Part shown: positions 1 to 9,300 of the stretch, in pieces
Position numbering within the stretch: position 1 is the first letter of the stretch
Layout: the number at the start of each line of letters is the position of its first letter
NCBI GenBank assembly: GCA_964546505.1
Contig: CAZJJZ010000001.1
Coordinates: forward strand, 1 to 64,000
Source: CAZJJZ01 sp964546505
Lineage (GTDB): Bacteria > Patescibacteriota > Gracilibacteria > UBA1369
Reading direction: 5' to 3'
Length of the DNA: 64,000 nucleotides
The notes under the pieces: model-generated
What the model was told of the DNA's origin: nothing
Seen by the model: only the letters and a program-made list of their open reading frames with translations
The model's database searches: none
Translations under genes and position numbers: made by a program

Positions 1-101
1 GCGCCAAGTTTTGACTCCTCTCTTTCGGCCTTTTTTTCTTTAAACCCTCCTTTTTTGATTTTTAAATTATTTTCAATCGAAAAAGATTTCTTTAAAAAAT
101 A

Positions 102-130
102 TGCAGAGTTTAGTAAAAATGTGCTACAAT
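102..130 (+). promoter_or_regulatory. Extended -10 promoter of the HTH gene
   Basis: TGCTACAAT at 122-130 is an extended -10 element (TGn plus TACAAT). A poor -35 match (TGCAGA, 102-107) sits 17 bp upstream. Transcription would start near 137, leaving a leader of about 21 nt before the ATG at 158. That leader is A-rich and has no Shine-Dalgarno sequence. Confidence 0.55.
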
Positions 131-157
131 AAGTACAGCCATAAAAAACTAAACTAA

Positions 158-601
158 ATGCAGGAAAAAATACTAACGCCCGAACAAGTTGCTCAAATTT
201 TGCAAATACATCAATTTACTGTCTTAAAATACATTAAGCAGGGAAAATTGAATGCAAGCAAAATCGGTCGAGTCTACAGAATACGCGAGAGCGATTTGCA
301 GGAGTTCTTAGATCGTACTTCCGGAAAAACCTCTAAGGGCAACAATCAAGTTTCAAACAACAAAAACAAAAACAAAACCACCCAAAATTTTCCTGCCGAC
401 CAAACTGAGGTCAATCAGCAATCTTCAACAATAGAATTAGATCGCCACGCTACCCCCGAACCCAAAATCGAACCCCTCAAGCAAGTGCCAGATCGAGAAA
501 ACGTGCCAGAAGAAAGCCAAAAAGTCTCCATCGAAAAAATCGATAATGGCGACCGTGAACCAAAGGAAGGAGGGCAGGACACCTATTACATCCTTCGATA
601 A
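158..601 (+). CDS. Excisionase/MerR-type helix-turn-helix DNA-binding protein with disordered tail
   Basis: Residues 1-55 form a helix-turn-helix of the excisionase (HTH_17) kind: LTPEQVAQIL, then the recognition helix around TVLKYIKQGK, then the small wing GRVYRI. Residues from about 58 to the end are a polar tail rich in Asn, Lys, Gln, Glu and Pro with no visible domain. In this family the fold binds DNA, either as an excisionase or as a small transcription factor; the target here is unknown. The ATG at 158 fits the extended -10 promoter just upstream and lacks a Shine-Dalgarno site. A 59-residue zinc-ribbon gene follows 12 bp downstream, so the two probably share a transcript. No integrase or phage gene is nearby, so a general regulatory role is as likely as excision. 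Confidence 0.8.
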   Translation: MQEKILTPEQVAQILQIHQFTVLKYIKQGKLNASKIGRVYRIRESDLQEFLDRTSGKTSKGNNQVSNNKNKNKTTQNFPADQTEVNQQSSTIELDRHATPEPKIEPLKQVPDRENVPEESQKVSIEKIDNGDREPKEGGQDTYYILR

Positions 602-613
602 CTATCAAATAAA

Positions 614-793
614 ATGATCTTCAATTGCCTCAACTGCGGAATCTCCATCTCCACTCAAAAAGAAAACTGTCCGCATTGCAGAGCAAATAATTTTGATGCC
701 ATTCAGAGCTTGATGGGTCGCAGCAGTAAAGAAGATCACAAAGTTTGGAAAGAGAGACTTAAAGGTAGCATTCTTTCCTTCGTCACTAGATAA
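614..793 (+). CDS. Small zinc-ribbon protein, 59 aa
   Basis: ATG at 614, TAA at 791-793, giving 59 residues. The start reads MIFNCLNCG and is followed ten residues later by CPHC. Two CxxC pairs at this spacing are the mark of a zinc ribbon. The second half (about residues 27-59) is charged and probably helical, ending in SFVTR. It lies 12 bp after the helix-turn-helix gene on the same strand and ahead of a terminator-like hairpin, so the pair looks like a small operon. The function is unknown. Zinc ribbons this small usually bind nucleic acid or a protein partner. The main doubt is its length; the intact cysteine pattern argues that it is real. Confidence 0.6.
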   Translation: MIFNCLNCGISISTQKENCPHCRANNFDAIQSLMGRSSKEDHKVWKERLKGSILSFVTR

Positions 794-854
794 AGTTTGC
801 AGCAGTAAACTGGAAAATCAAAAATAAAAAATAAAAAACGCCCTAGAATAGCCG

Positions 855-878
855 AACCTCGCCCAAATTAGCGAGGTT
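855..878 (+). terminator. Terminator-like hairpin between convergent operons
   Basis: AACCTCGC (855-862) and GCGAGGTT (871-878) form a perfect 8-bp stem with an 8-nt loop, followed by TT. It lies between the plus-strand pair ending at 793 and the minus-strand gene ending at 941, where a terminator is expected. The T-tract is short, so efficiency is uncertain. Confidence 0.45.
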
Positions 879-940
879 TTGCTATGACCAAAAATCCCCA
901 ATGCAGGCTTCCAAAGCACTGCTGATAAACAGTATTCGCT

Positions 941-2320
941 TTAACTTCCTTGATTTGGTGTAGGGACACCGGAGTTAGTAAAGTATAGAATCAGAGGTTT
1001 ATTGCTACATTGTTTCCTCAAAATACTATCAGTACAAGATTGAATTCCACCCAAAACATCCTTACCGACTATTCCTTCAATTACTTTTTGCAGTTCAATC
1101 AAATAACCAACATTATCACTGAGAGCAATGTCACTAGTTAATCTATACTTCAATTCATATTCAGTAAAATAAATGGCATCCATATTTGCATCCATTTCCT
1201 GCACTTTAATGAGTTGCAAGTCTTGTCTTGCAGAGTTGTAATTGTAAGCTCCTGGTGCTGTGGACGGCGCTCCGCCTGGAGTATTATTTATTCCGGGAGC
1301 ATTGTCTCGCCAGCTCTGCACTATTCCACCTTTTCCTGATACCAAATTTCGCCAATATGAGGTAGACGAGCTGCCTTCCTCACCACCATCAGCCTTGGTC
1401 CCTTTCAGCAAACTCTCGCCGTTTAACCTCACATCTATCATTCTAGACCAAATACTGCCCACATCGGCTGCATTAAATACCGAATTAATTGGTGAAATGC
1501 CCGGATTGGCCTCAATACGAGCTTGTGTAGCTTTATATCGACTTTCAGTCCTGGAGACGAATCTTTGATGTAAGTTAGCAATAAAAGATAAATTTTTACC
1601 AATATTCTTGATCTTGAGCATCATCGTGCCCCATTCCGGATCACAACAATTTGCATAGACGGATAATTTGGAATCATATTTTGCTTTCAGTTTATTGAAG
1701 AGCGCATCAGCTTGATTGGCCGAAAATGTCCTTTGTCTTTGAACCAGTGTATTTTTGAAAATAGGTTCAAAATCTTGATTGATTTGTACTTTCTGTTTCA
1801 AAACGTCCTGAGGAACAGGTTCTTCGGAACAAGTCGAAAATGCGACAAATTTAAAGTATTCTCTCGCAAAGTATATTTCCGCATCTAATTCATAGTACTG
1901 AGGTTTCAAACGTTGAATGGTATTATTGTCGCAAGCATAAAAGGCGCGTCGCAATTGTTGACGCATTTGCTCCTGCCTATTTACCAGACTTTCAATATCT
2001 CTGTAATGACAGTAATTAACATTGTATCTCACCAAGACATCCTTCCAAACAGCCCAAAAAGTTTCGGCAAAAAAATCCATCCCAATCAGCAAGAAGGCTC
2101 CAAAGTCACGTTTACAAAAGAGCTTGGTACCTGCCGATAAATTATTGGTCAAAGGAGTCACGGTACCTTGTGTTGGCTGTGCAGCCGGATTGGTATTACT
2201 AGTTTTGGTTTCCACAGCCACGACTTCTTCTGCAGCTAAAGTCAAAGTTGGCAGATTCATTACCGTCACTATGCCTATCAGTCCAACCAGCAGCCTAATT
2301 TTATAGTTATTTATTGGCAT
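941..2320 (-). CDS. Secreted cysteine-rich protein of unknown family (surface operon, last gene)
   Basis: A 459-residue protein with an N-terminal signal peptide (hydrophobic core LLVGLIGIVTVMNL, likely cleavage after the TLAAEE region). The mature part has many cysteines: CKRDFG near 69, CHYRD, CDNN, CSEEP, CC near 225, and two near the C-terminus. Its central portion is helical and polar (about residues 110-260). The start overlaps the end of the upstream 654-residue gene by 10 nt, which indicates translational coupling. It is the last gene of the operon headed by the giant SLH protein and is therefore probably exported and surface-associated. I recognise no catalytic motif. The helical region with paired cysteines (YCHYRDIES) loosely resembles a stretch of the 360-residue gene upstream (FCYHEMMRQ), which hints at a shared fold. 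The function is unknown. Confidence 0.8.
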   Translation of the reverse strand: MPINNYKIRLLVGLIGIVTVMNLPTLTLAAEEVVAVETKTSNTNPAAQPTQGTVTPLTNNLSAGTKLFCKRDFGAFLLIGMDFFAETFWAVWKDVLVRYNVNYCHYRDIESLVNRQEQMRQQLRRAFYACDNNTIQRLKPQYYELDAEIYFAREYFKFVAFSTCSEEPVPQDVLKQKVQINQDFEPIFKNTLVQRQRTFSANQADALFNKLKAKYDSKLSVYANCCDPEWGTMMLKIKNIGKNLSFIANLHQRFVSRTESRYKATQARIEANPGISPINSVFNAADVGSIWSRMIDVRLNGESLLKGTKADGGEEGSSSTSYWRNLVSGKGGIVQSWRDNAPGINNTPGGAPSTAPGAYNYNSARQDLQLIKVQEMDANMDAIYFTEYELKYRLTSDIALSDNVGYLIELQKVIEGIVGKDVLGGIQSCTDSILRKQCSNKPLILYFTNSGVPTPNQGS

Positions 2321-4275
2321 GCTTGTTTTTGTTGTAGGTTGGTGCAGGCTCCTGTGTTTTTCTCATTGAGATTTTCCAGCATTTGCAAAATATTACTAAA
2401 GACCGCATTCATTGCTTTCATTTCATCATCTAGGGCATCAGCTAGTCCTACCGGTCCGGCCACTTCCTTTGCTATCACAACATCTGTAATGGCAGCTTGT
2501 TTTTGATCATTCTGCGAGTTTTGAATCTCCACCGCTTTATTTAACAAATGTTCTTGCGAATACGGTACGGGAGACTCGGATGAGACTTCAACGGCTTGTA
2601 TACCTTCCAAAATTGCTCTTTCTGCATCGGTTAATGGGGGAGTGAGCACTGGCTGGGGATTGCTGCCTTTTCTATTTTTGGCTTTCTGGGCGAGTAAATC
2701 ACTATATTTCCAAAAGCCATTCGCAGCGGCATAAAGTTCCCATTCTTTTGCGATGTCTCCACCGTTTATCAAATTATCTCTTGGCGGTGTTGGCATAGGA
2801 ACTGTACTGACGATAACATTCATGCCAATAGCTCCTAAAGCCAGAAGATTGGCTTTTTTACATTGTGATGTTTCAAACAAATTTCCCGTTAACTTACTGG
2901 GTACTAAATGGTGTTTAACCGTCTCTTCCATTTGCGCATTAATATAACTCACATGGCAATCAATACAATTATCGGTTACTTTATAGTTAACTGCTGCATT
3001 TGGTTTGACTGTACCTTTGATAAATTCGACCGTAATGCAAGCCACATCATCACAAATACCCGGCTTTTTCCAGTCCGCTGCTGCCAACGGAGTTTCAATC
3101 GCTTTAATTTCTGAAGCGCTTAACTGTGCGGTTGGTAACAAACTGTTAGCATCAATACCACCTCTGATTTGACAAATCGGATTTTCATCAACTTGCCCAT
3201 TACAATTATTATCTCTGCCATCACACACTTCATCCGCTGGCACGCACTGGTTTTGATCTCCCTCACCAGTTTCACTATCTCCCTCACCTCCATTACCATC
3301 TTCAGAATCACTATAATCATCTGGATCTACACCCTGGGTGCAAAGATATTCGTAATAAGCCTGATTGCCACTTCCCGGAACAAAACACTGATTTGGATTG
3401 ACTGAGCCCAAAAAAGTAGGATTGTTTGGACCTGCACTTCTGGTCATAACCATTTTCTGCTGGCATTCTTCAATTTTTGAATTATCAGTCGAATCTCCAC
3501 CATTTCCCTCAACTTCAGCATCATCTCCAGCCTCACCTCCGGCCGTGTCGCCACTTCTATCCAAATCTCCTAAGTTTAAATTCGGCACATAAAGTGGTAT
3601 ACGTCCTCCCACTCCATTGAAATCAGCACTATTGGATCTTCCACCACCCAGGCCCCCGCCGCTTCCTTCTTGAGCAATCGTTACTTCATCAAAACGATTG
3701 AACAAAATGCGCTCTATATTATTCAAATCATTCACCAAATCAAACCCGCCTTCCGCGGTACTGCCATTGGCAAAAATTTCCAGTGGTTCAATTTCCGCAG
3801 CTGTGCTGGCCTTGACACTTTCCGAGTTGTAGATATCGCGATAAGTAGACATCATCTGATTATAAATTCTTTGAGCGTCTTCAAAACGCAAACTAGGATT
3901 TCTTTCCAAAATCGGTCCCAAATTTCCCTGCACAATCACATTCATTTGCTCCGCCTGGATGCCGTATCTTTCGGCAGTTTTTTTGACTGCCAGACTGACC
4001 GGATTAACTTTTGTCTTTTGGTAAATTTTCAAATACAAATCTTGGCCGGCGTTTCTGGCATCAGTCTCTCCCCATGTCCCCTCCAGCCAATTCATTCCCC
4101 GTCTGACTGTTGTCCTGCTCACAAAGCATTCCCAATCATTTGGATTCTCTAGATTATCACCACAAATAGAGGGAAATTCATCCTCATTGGGCTCTTCTAT
4201 CGCGAACACCCCACCCAGCAATAAGCTCAGCATCATCACTACTCCCCACATGTAAATGATTTTTTTTATTGGCAT
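2311..4275 (-). CDS. Secreted protein with MopE-like DxDNxC repeat and a CxxCH motif
   Basis: A 654-residue exported protein. Residues 1-25 are a signal peptide ending GGVFA. Residues 60-200 are mainly helical, and 203-265 form a Gly/Asp/Ser-rich linker. Residues 344-368 carry CVPADEVCDG followed by RDNNCNGQVDE, the pattern of MopE-type putative metal-binding repeats. Residues 437-441 read CIDCH, which matches the CxxCH haem c attachment motif. It occurs once, so haem binding is only a possibility. The C-terminal third is polar and helical. The gene overlaps both neighbours (10 nt upstream with the 360-residue gene, 10 nt downstream with the 459-residue gene), so it belongs to the giant SLH protein operon. 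I cannot name the whole-protein family. A metal-binding surface protein is the best inference. Confidence 0.8.
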   Translation of the reverse strand: MPIKKIIYMWGVVMMLSLLLGGVFAIEEPNEDEFPSICGDNLENPNDWECFVSRTTVRRGMNWLEGTWGETDARNAGQDLYLKIYQKTKVNPVSLAVKKTAERYGIQAEQMNVIVQGNLGPILERNPSLRFEDAQRIYNQMMSTYRDIYNSESVKASTAAEIEPLEIFANGSTAEGGFDLVNDLNNIERILFNRFDEVTIAQEGSGGGLGGGRSNSADFNGVGGRIPLYVPNLNLGDLDRSGDTAGGEAGDDAEVEGNGGDSTDNSKIEECQQKMVMTRSAGPNNPTFLGSVNPNQCFVPGSGNQAYYEYLCTQGVDPDDYSDSEDGNGGEGDSETGEGDQNQCVPADEVCDGRDNNCNGQVDENPICQIRGGIDANSLLPTAQLSASEIKAIETPLAAADWKKPGICDDVACITVEFIKGTVKPNAAVNYKVTDNCIDCHVSYINAQMEETVKHHLVPSKLTGNLFETSQCKKANLLALGAIGMNVIVSTVPMPTPPRDNLINGGDIAKEWELYAAANGFWKYSDLLAQKAKNRKGSNPQPVLTPPLTDAERAILEGIQAVEVSSESPVPYSQEHLLNKAVEIQNSQNDQKQAAITDVVIAKEVAGPVGLADALDDEMKAMNAVFSNILQMLENLNEKNTGACTNLQQKQACQ

Positions 4276-5348
4276 TTGGTGGTGGTTGCATCAATAAAAC
4301 GGCTAGGGAAAAGATCTGTTCTTCTCCTGATATTGCTCAGCTTATCACGCATTGTTACTAAAGATTGGAAAATATCGAGATATTTGATATGCAAGCGCCA
4401 GGCATTTTGCAGCTCATTATAAGTTGCCAAAGTACTGTCTAACACCTTTTTGGCTACATCCAATTCCTCTACCAGTTGCTGGGCCTGCGTACTGTATGTA
4501 TTGGCGAAATTAAAGACCCCTTGCGGTTGTGCGGCACCCGGAGCTGTGCCCAAGGAATAGAAATAGGGATTCATCTGCAAACGTAACTTCTCTTTTAAAC
4601 CGGGATTCTGTTCCTTTTCGAACTGTACCTGCAGTTCACATAGTAAATTATGATTTTGCCAGATCTTGATGGCTTTTTTCAACTCAAGCACTTCCTTTTT
4701 ATCCTCACTGCCTTTCGCTAACTCTTCATATGCAGTAATTTGTTGATTGCGAGTCGCTTTATCCTTATCCGTACATTGTTCCAGCAAATACAAACCCGAA
4801 TTATTACGGATATCTTCGAGTTTCTGCCGCATCATTTCATGATAACAAAAATAACTGTACTTCAAATAACGGAAATTTTGATCTAAAACATCCAGCTGCT
4901 TAAATCGATCAAAATGTTGTTTGGTGAATCCGGTGGTGTTGACCGCCATGCAATAAGTACTATTATTGTCTTTGCACAGCATCAAAGCCTGACAAACCAA
5001 ATCGCCATCACTGCACATTCCTTGGTATTTGCTATTCTTAAATGTGTCAAAAGAAATTGTCGGTGCCAAATCCTTTTGCAATTTGTTATCCATGACTTCA
5101 GCCACATTCTGATTAAAAAATTGATTTGTTTCAGTCAAATACAGCTTGGTGATTTGGGCTGGAGAAATATTGCCGGTAGTTCTGCCTTCAAAACAAAACC
5201 TTTCATAGGTATTGGCCTCTCCGTTCTGGGCGTTCACAATTTGTCCAACTACCAAAGTAGCCAAAACCACCCCTGCTAACAGCAGCAGTCCCAACCAGCA
5301 CCAGGTGCCTTTCCCCAAGTTGTTTACAGACAAGTTTTGGCGTAACAA
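4266..5348 (-). CDS. Secreted or membrane-anchored helical protein of unknown family
   Basis: A 360-residue protein with an N-terminal hydrophobic segment at about 14-38 (WLGLLLLAGVVLATLVVGQI) that acts as a signal peptide or anchor. The rest is predicted almost wholly helical: a cysteine-bearing region (CFEGRTTG, CSDGDLVCQALMLC, YCMAVNT, YFCYHEMM) at roughly 50-170, then charged helices at 190-350 that could form coiled coils. The cysteines are close together, as in disulfide-stabilised exported proteins. The coding region overlaps the preceding 211-residue gene by 25 nt and the following 654-residue gene by 10 nt, so all are translated from one message. No known family or active site is visible. 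Confidence 0.8.
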   Translation of the reverse strand: MLRQNLSVNNLGKGTWCWLGLLLLAGVVLATLVVGQIVNAQNGEANTYERFCFEGRTTGNISPAQITKLYLTETNQFFNQNVAEVMDNKLQKDLAPTISFDTFKNSKYQGMCSDGDLVCQALMLCKDNNSTYCMAVNTTGFTKQHFDRFKQLDVLDQNFRYLKYSYFCYHEMMRQKLEDIRNNSGLYLLEQCTDKDKATRNQQITAYEELAKGSEDKKEVLELKKAIKIWQNHNLLCELQVQFEKEQNPGLKEKLRLQMNPYFYSLGTAPGAAQPQGVFNFANTYSTQAQQLVEELDVAKKVLDSTLATYNELQNAWRLHIKYLDIFQSLVTMRDKLSNIRRRTDLFPSRFIDATTTKCQ

Positions 5349-5959
5349 GGTAATTTTTGATTAAAAGTCATATAATTTTTGGTCATTTCCAAAAAGTTGG
5401 TTTGCAATACTCGCAATTTGCCATTGATTTGCTGATACTTCTCCACAAAAATGGCGGTTTTCTTGGCACCGGCATTGGTGGTTGCAGACATTTCCAACAA
5501 TTTACCTGCCTCTTCAATAGTATCTCTTACTGTATTTTCACAATTGGACAGTTCCACCAAGCGCTCGCTCAACACACGAGATTTATTGATTTCATTATTG
5601 CCAAAAAACTGGCTCATCTCCTTATATAAACGGTCTTTTAGCAGCTGATAACGTTCGGTGGCCATGACCAGTATCAAAGAAGAAGCTTGTTTGCTGCTAA
5701 AGCTGGTACTTAAATATTTCTGAAAATCACCGAATTCTTTCTGTGCGAAATTAAACATGTGCTCTTCACACCCCACACCCTCTATCGGGGGAGCGCCACT
5801 AGATTCATTAGCGGGAACCACCTTCGTGGCATCTGAACTTGTCTGGGCCAATAATTTGCTGTTGGTGGAATTGTCCACACCCAAGGAAATCAACAATGCC
5901 AACCCCATTACCAGAGCGCTAAATATTTGACCGATTGTTTTTGAGTTTTTTGGCATCAT
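5324..5959 (-). CDS. Small secreted helical protein of unknown family
   Basis: A 211-residue exported protein. Residues 1-40 contain a signal peptide (FSALVMGLALLISLGV), followed by a low-complexity stretch to about 62. The mature domain (63-211) is helical and has four cysteines: VGCEEHM, SNCEN, PCYAKTC at the end. Two ATG codons stand in tandem at the start. An extended -10 element (TGTTATAAT, 5971-5963) sits so close that a transcript from it would begin at about the second ATG, so leaderless translation is possible. The gene follows the C-terminal fragment of the giant SLH protein by 12 bp and overlaps the next gene. The function is unknown; its position implies a partner of the surface protein. 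Confidence 0.75.
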   Translation of the reverse strand: MMPKNSKTIGQIFSALVMGLALLISLGVDNSTNSKLLAQTSSDATKVVPANESSGAPPIEGVGCEEHMFNFAQKEFGDFQKYLSTSFSSKQASSLILVMATERYQLLKDRLYKEMSQFFGNNEINKSRVLSERLVELSNCENTVRDTIEEAGKLLEMSATTNAGAKKTAIFVEKYQQINGKLRVLQTNFLEMTKNYMTFNQKLPCYAKTCL

Positions 5960-5962
5960 TGC

Positions 5963-5971
5963 ATTATAACA
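5963..5971 (-). promoter_or_regulatory. Possible internal extended -10 promoter
   Basis: The minus strand reads TGTTATAAT from 5971 to 5963, a perfect extended -10. No good -35 is seen. Initiation about 7 nt downstream would fall on the second start codon of the 211-residue gene, which would make a leaderless message for the four small secreted proteins. Being inside an operon, it could be a chance match. Confidence 0.35.
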
Positions 5972-6361
5972 TTATTCGCCATTTATTTCAGTAGTATTTA
6001 CAGGTACAGCAACTATTTTCACCTCTTGGCTGCTGGTGAATATTTGTTGATCATCTTTGGAAGTAATCACTCCTACCACTATGTCGCCGATGATTAAATC
6101 AGCGGAATGTTCTATTGAAGAGGTACATGGACAACTGAAACAAGGCTCTTGAATGATATACAGACCTTCACCCAAATCACTACGGGGATCTATCGAATCA
6201 TCCTTTCGATCATTCGGATCAGTCCCGCGATATACTTCCACACCATCATTGATGCCACCATTATCAGTATCTGGATTTAAATGATTGGTTTGATAAGTAT
6301 TTATTTCTGCGAAATCACTTAACCCATCTTGATCAGAATCTTTATCATCTCTGGCATTCAA
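5972..6361 (-). pseudogene. C-terminal end of the giant SLH protein, separated by a frameshift
   Basis: This is not an independent gene: its only possible start is a TTG at 6361, and its translation continues the last Asp-rich repeat of the giant protein. The giant frame ends SDGDEVERY then TGA at 6366. In the shifted frame the same DNA reads GTDPLNARDD, the normal continuation of a thrombospondin-type-3 calcium repeat. The reading frame slips between about 6374 and 6377. Residues after the repeat (about 55-129) hold a CFSCPC cluster and a beta-rich end with no recognised family. Either the assembly has a small indel or the organism's gene is frameshifted. A programmed shift is less likely, as I see no slippery heptamer. 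Confidence 0.75.
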
Positions 6362-6365
6362 GGGG

Positions 6366-9300
6366 TCAGTACCGTTCTACTTCATCACCATCAGAAACTC
6401 CACCGCCATCTGTATCGGCTACATTGGATTTGCTGCCCAGTCTCTTCTCCTCTGCGTCACTCAAGCCATCTCCATCGCTATCTAGCAAATCATCCTGATT
6501 ATTTAATGGGTTGGTATTATCGATCAACACTTCTTGTCCATCTCGGACACCACCATCATCAGTATCAGGGTCATTTGGGTTGGTGCCATAACCATATTCA
6601 TCCAGATTGGTTAAACCATCTCCATCATTATCCAGATTGGCATCTGCTGGGCTGGTATTATTTAATTTATTGAGCTCTTCCCAATAATCCGGCATGCCAT
6701 CTCCATCAGTATCAATCAAAGTACAGTCATAGGCATTCAATACTCGATCTGCCAATTTCACAAATTCACCTCTGCTCAGATCTGCTAATGGTTGTGCTGC
6801 TTCTTCTTTACTCAAGATAAAGTTATTTAACAGTCGCGCACCTGTCACCAAATACGGCCTCAAGTCCTGCGCCGCAGTCATAAAACCGGCAAACCAGACT
6901 TCAGTTTGGGGCACTTTACTCAAATTGATCACTTTTAATTTCTCCAAAGCTTCCAAAATAATTTTTACAGCTTCAGCGCGATTGATGGTGGCATTTGGAG
7001 CAAAAGGAGTTCTGCCAGAATTCGGGTCTACTTGGCCCAAATAACCAGTAATAAAACCACGGAAAAAGGCTTCTTTGGTAGCGGCAAAATACCAAGGATC
7101 GCCAGGTTTATTGAACGGTATGTCTGTAAACACCGCTGGAGCGGTTTGGGCTTCTTTTCGGGGAACTATACAGAAAGTTGCCAAAATTATTTGTGCGAAT
7201 TCAGAACGCTTAACGGGCTGATTGAATCCAAAAACCTGTGATCTGCCCGCGGGAATCCCCTGCAAAATACCTCTTTGTAACAAGTCTAGAATCGAGTCAT
7301 AATAGGGATTATCTTCTTGTACATCAGTAAACGGTGATTTAGCTTTTTCTGTGGGACTCTTGCCACGAGTTAATTCAAAATGATCATCATAACCATCTGC
7401 ATCGGTGTCTTTGATCAATGGATTGGTTTTGGCACGATATTCCCGTAAGTTGGAAACCTTATCCCCATCGGCATCTTTGGAAGCATCCTCGGGCGTGTTG
7501 ATATCAAAGCCAAATTGTTGTTCCCACAAATCTGGCATACCATCTTTATCAGTATCAAACAAAGGTCCTCTTTCAATGCCTGCTTGTTTGAACAAACCGA
7601 ACTCTGCCCCGCTCAGAACTTTTACCGCTTGTCGATTATTAAATGTCACATAAAATTCGGCCACAATTTGCTTTGAACGATCGGGATTATTCTTGACCAC
7701 CTCAATTACCAGGGGTTCCCGCAGAGATTGCGCAGGTTTCAACTGTAAACTTAAGGACTTGTCGTAAATATAAAATCCCCCTCCACTATCCAAAACAGCA
7801 GCACGTATTTGGGAGTCGTCATTATTGATCAAGGCTACTCCACCTGCAAATTTAGCCTGATCAGCAGTGATTTTTTCTAAACGATAGTAATTATTTCCAG
7901 TTTGCAGGTCTTTGATATTGGCTCCTTTCAGAATTTTCACACTACCTTCGTTGAATTCGAAATTAGCTGGTAAAATTTGCGCATCTTGATTGGCATCTGT
8001 TACCACAAAGAGTGTCGTAATTACTGTATCTTGAGCATTCTTGACCACTATCCTGGTGGGCAAAAGAGGCTCTTCAGCAGCTAATACGGCAATTTGATAA
8101 GTTGGATTCTTTAAAATAATTCTACCGGTCAAAGGATCAATTTCTGCCACCACATTTCCAAACACATCCCTCACCACCAAGGTATCCACTAAATTTAAGT
8201 CACTAACGGCAAATTCTCCATTTTCATCAGTGTAATAACGCTGATTTTTGGCGGATTTGGTGATAATGGGAGTGGTTAAACCATCACGAATACGCAACAA
8301 CTTCACTGGAATATTTGCAAACACCGGATCAATTTCCCCGGAAATAACACCACTGGTGGCGGTAGATGGATCGAGAATAATGTCCGGCACAAACACTTCA
8401 ATATCAATTTGTTGCTTAGCATTATTTCCGCTTTCATCAACAATGTTGGCGATTACAGTCACATTTCCGGGTTGATCATAAGGTCCCACCGTGATAACCG
8501 GGTTGTCCAGATCATTATTGGCCACGCCATCCAGATCACTATCCACTTGAGTATTGATGTCCGCTCCCGCATTTTTGTCATTGTCAGTATCACCATCTTT
8601 ATTGGTATCCACACCAGGCGTTGTATCGATATAGTAACTCTGAATTTTTCCAAAAGCATCGAATGAACCAGATAAATCCAGTGGTACTCCCACATAAACC
8701 GGCACTCGTTTTTTTAACTCAGCAATCACTGGCAGGGGAGCTTGTCTATCCGTACAGAGATTTGGTGCCATCAAAGCCGTATTGCTAAACACTCCACTAA
8801 ATCCTAATGTGTTGATTGCTCTAACCTTGGCAAAATAATAACCATTTGGTAACTCCAAGTTTGCTGAAGGACTTTGTTGGTCCTGCAAATTTTGCCAACT
8901 CCAGCTTTGACCTTCCTCTAGCCATGAATACACACCATTGCCAAAATTTACTCTGGCTCTGCCACCTTTAGAAATCAAAACTGTTACCGCTTCTACAGTC
9001 ATTCCGTTCACTACGCGATTATTTGAATTGACTTTTTTGGTGTCAATTATTAATAACTCACCTTTTTCCAGTCGGAAATCCGGCAGTGTGGTAGTCGCAG
9101 CTATCTTCTCTCCTGCCATCAAATTGATTGCTTCAGAACCATCTGTATTTGGCTGTAAGACAGCATCTTTGGTTGCCAAAATTTCCTGGGAATCGCTTTT
9201 GGAAATTAGTTTATTAGCATCTGCTACTAGTATTTGTTGATCTGGCCCATTAAATACCACTTCACCCACCACTTCACCGATAACCGGTAACTGTTCACTG

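Noticed and set aside
6329..6673. His-rich plus-strand open frame opposite the end of the giant gene
   Set aside because: It is the complement of Asp/Gly-rich calcium repeats (GAT/GGT codons read as ATC/CAC), as are several other plus-strand frames over 6-23 kb; none has a promoter or family match.
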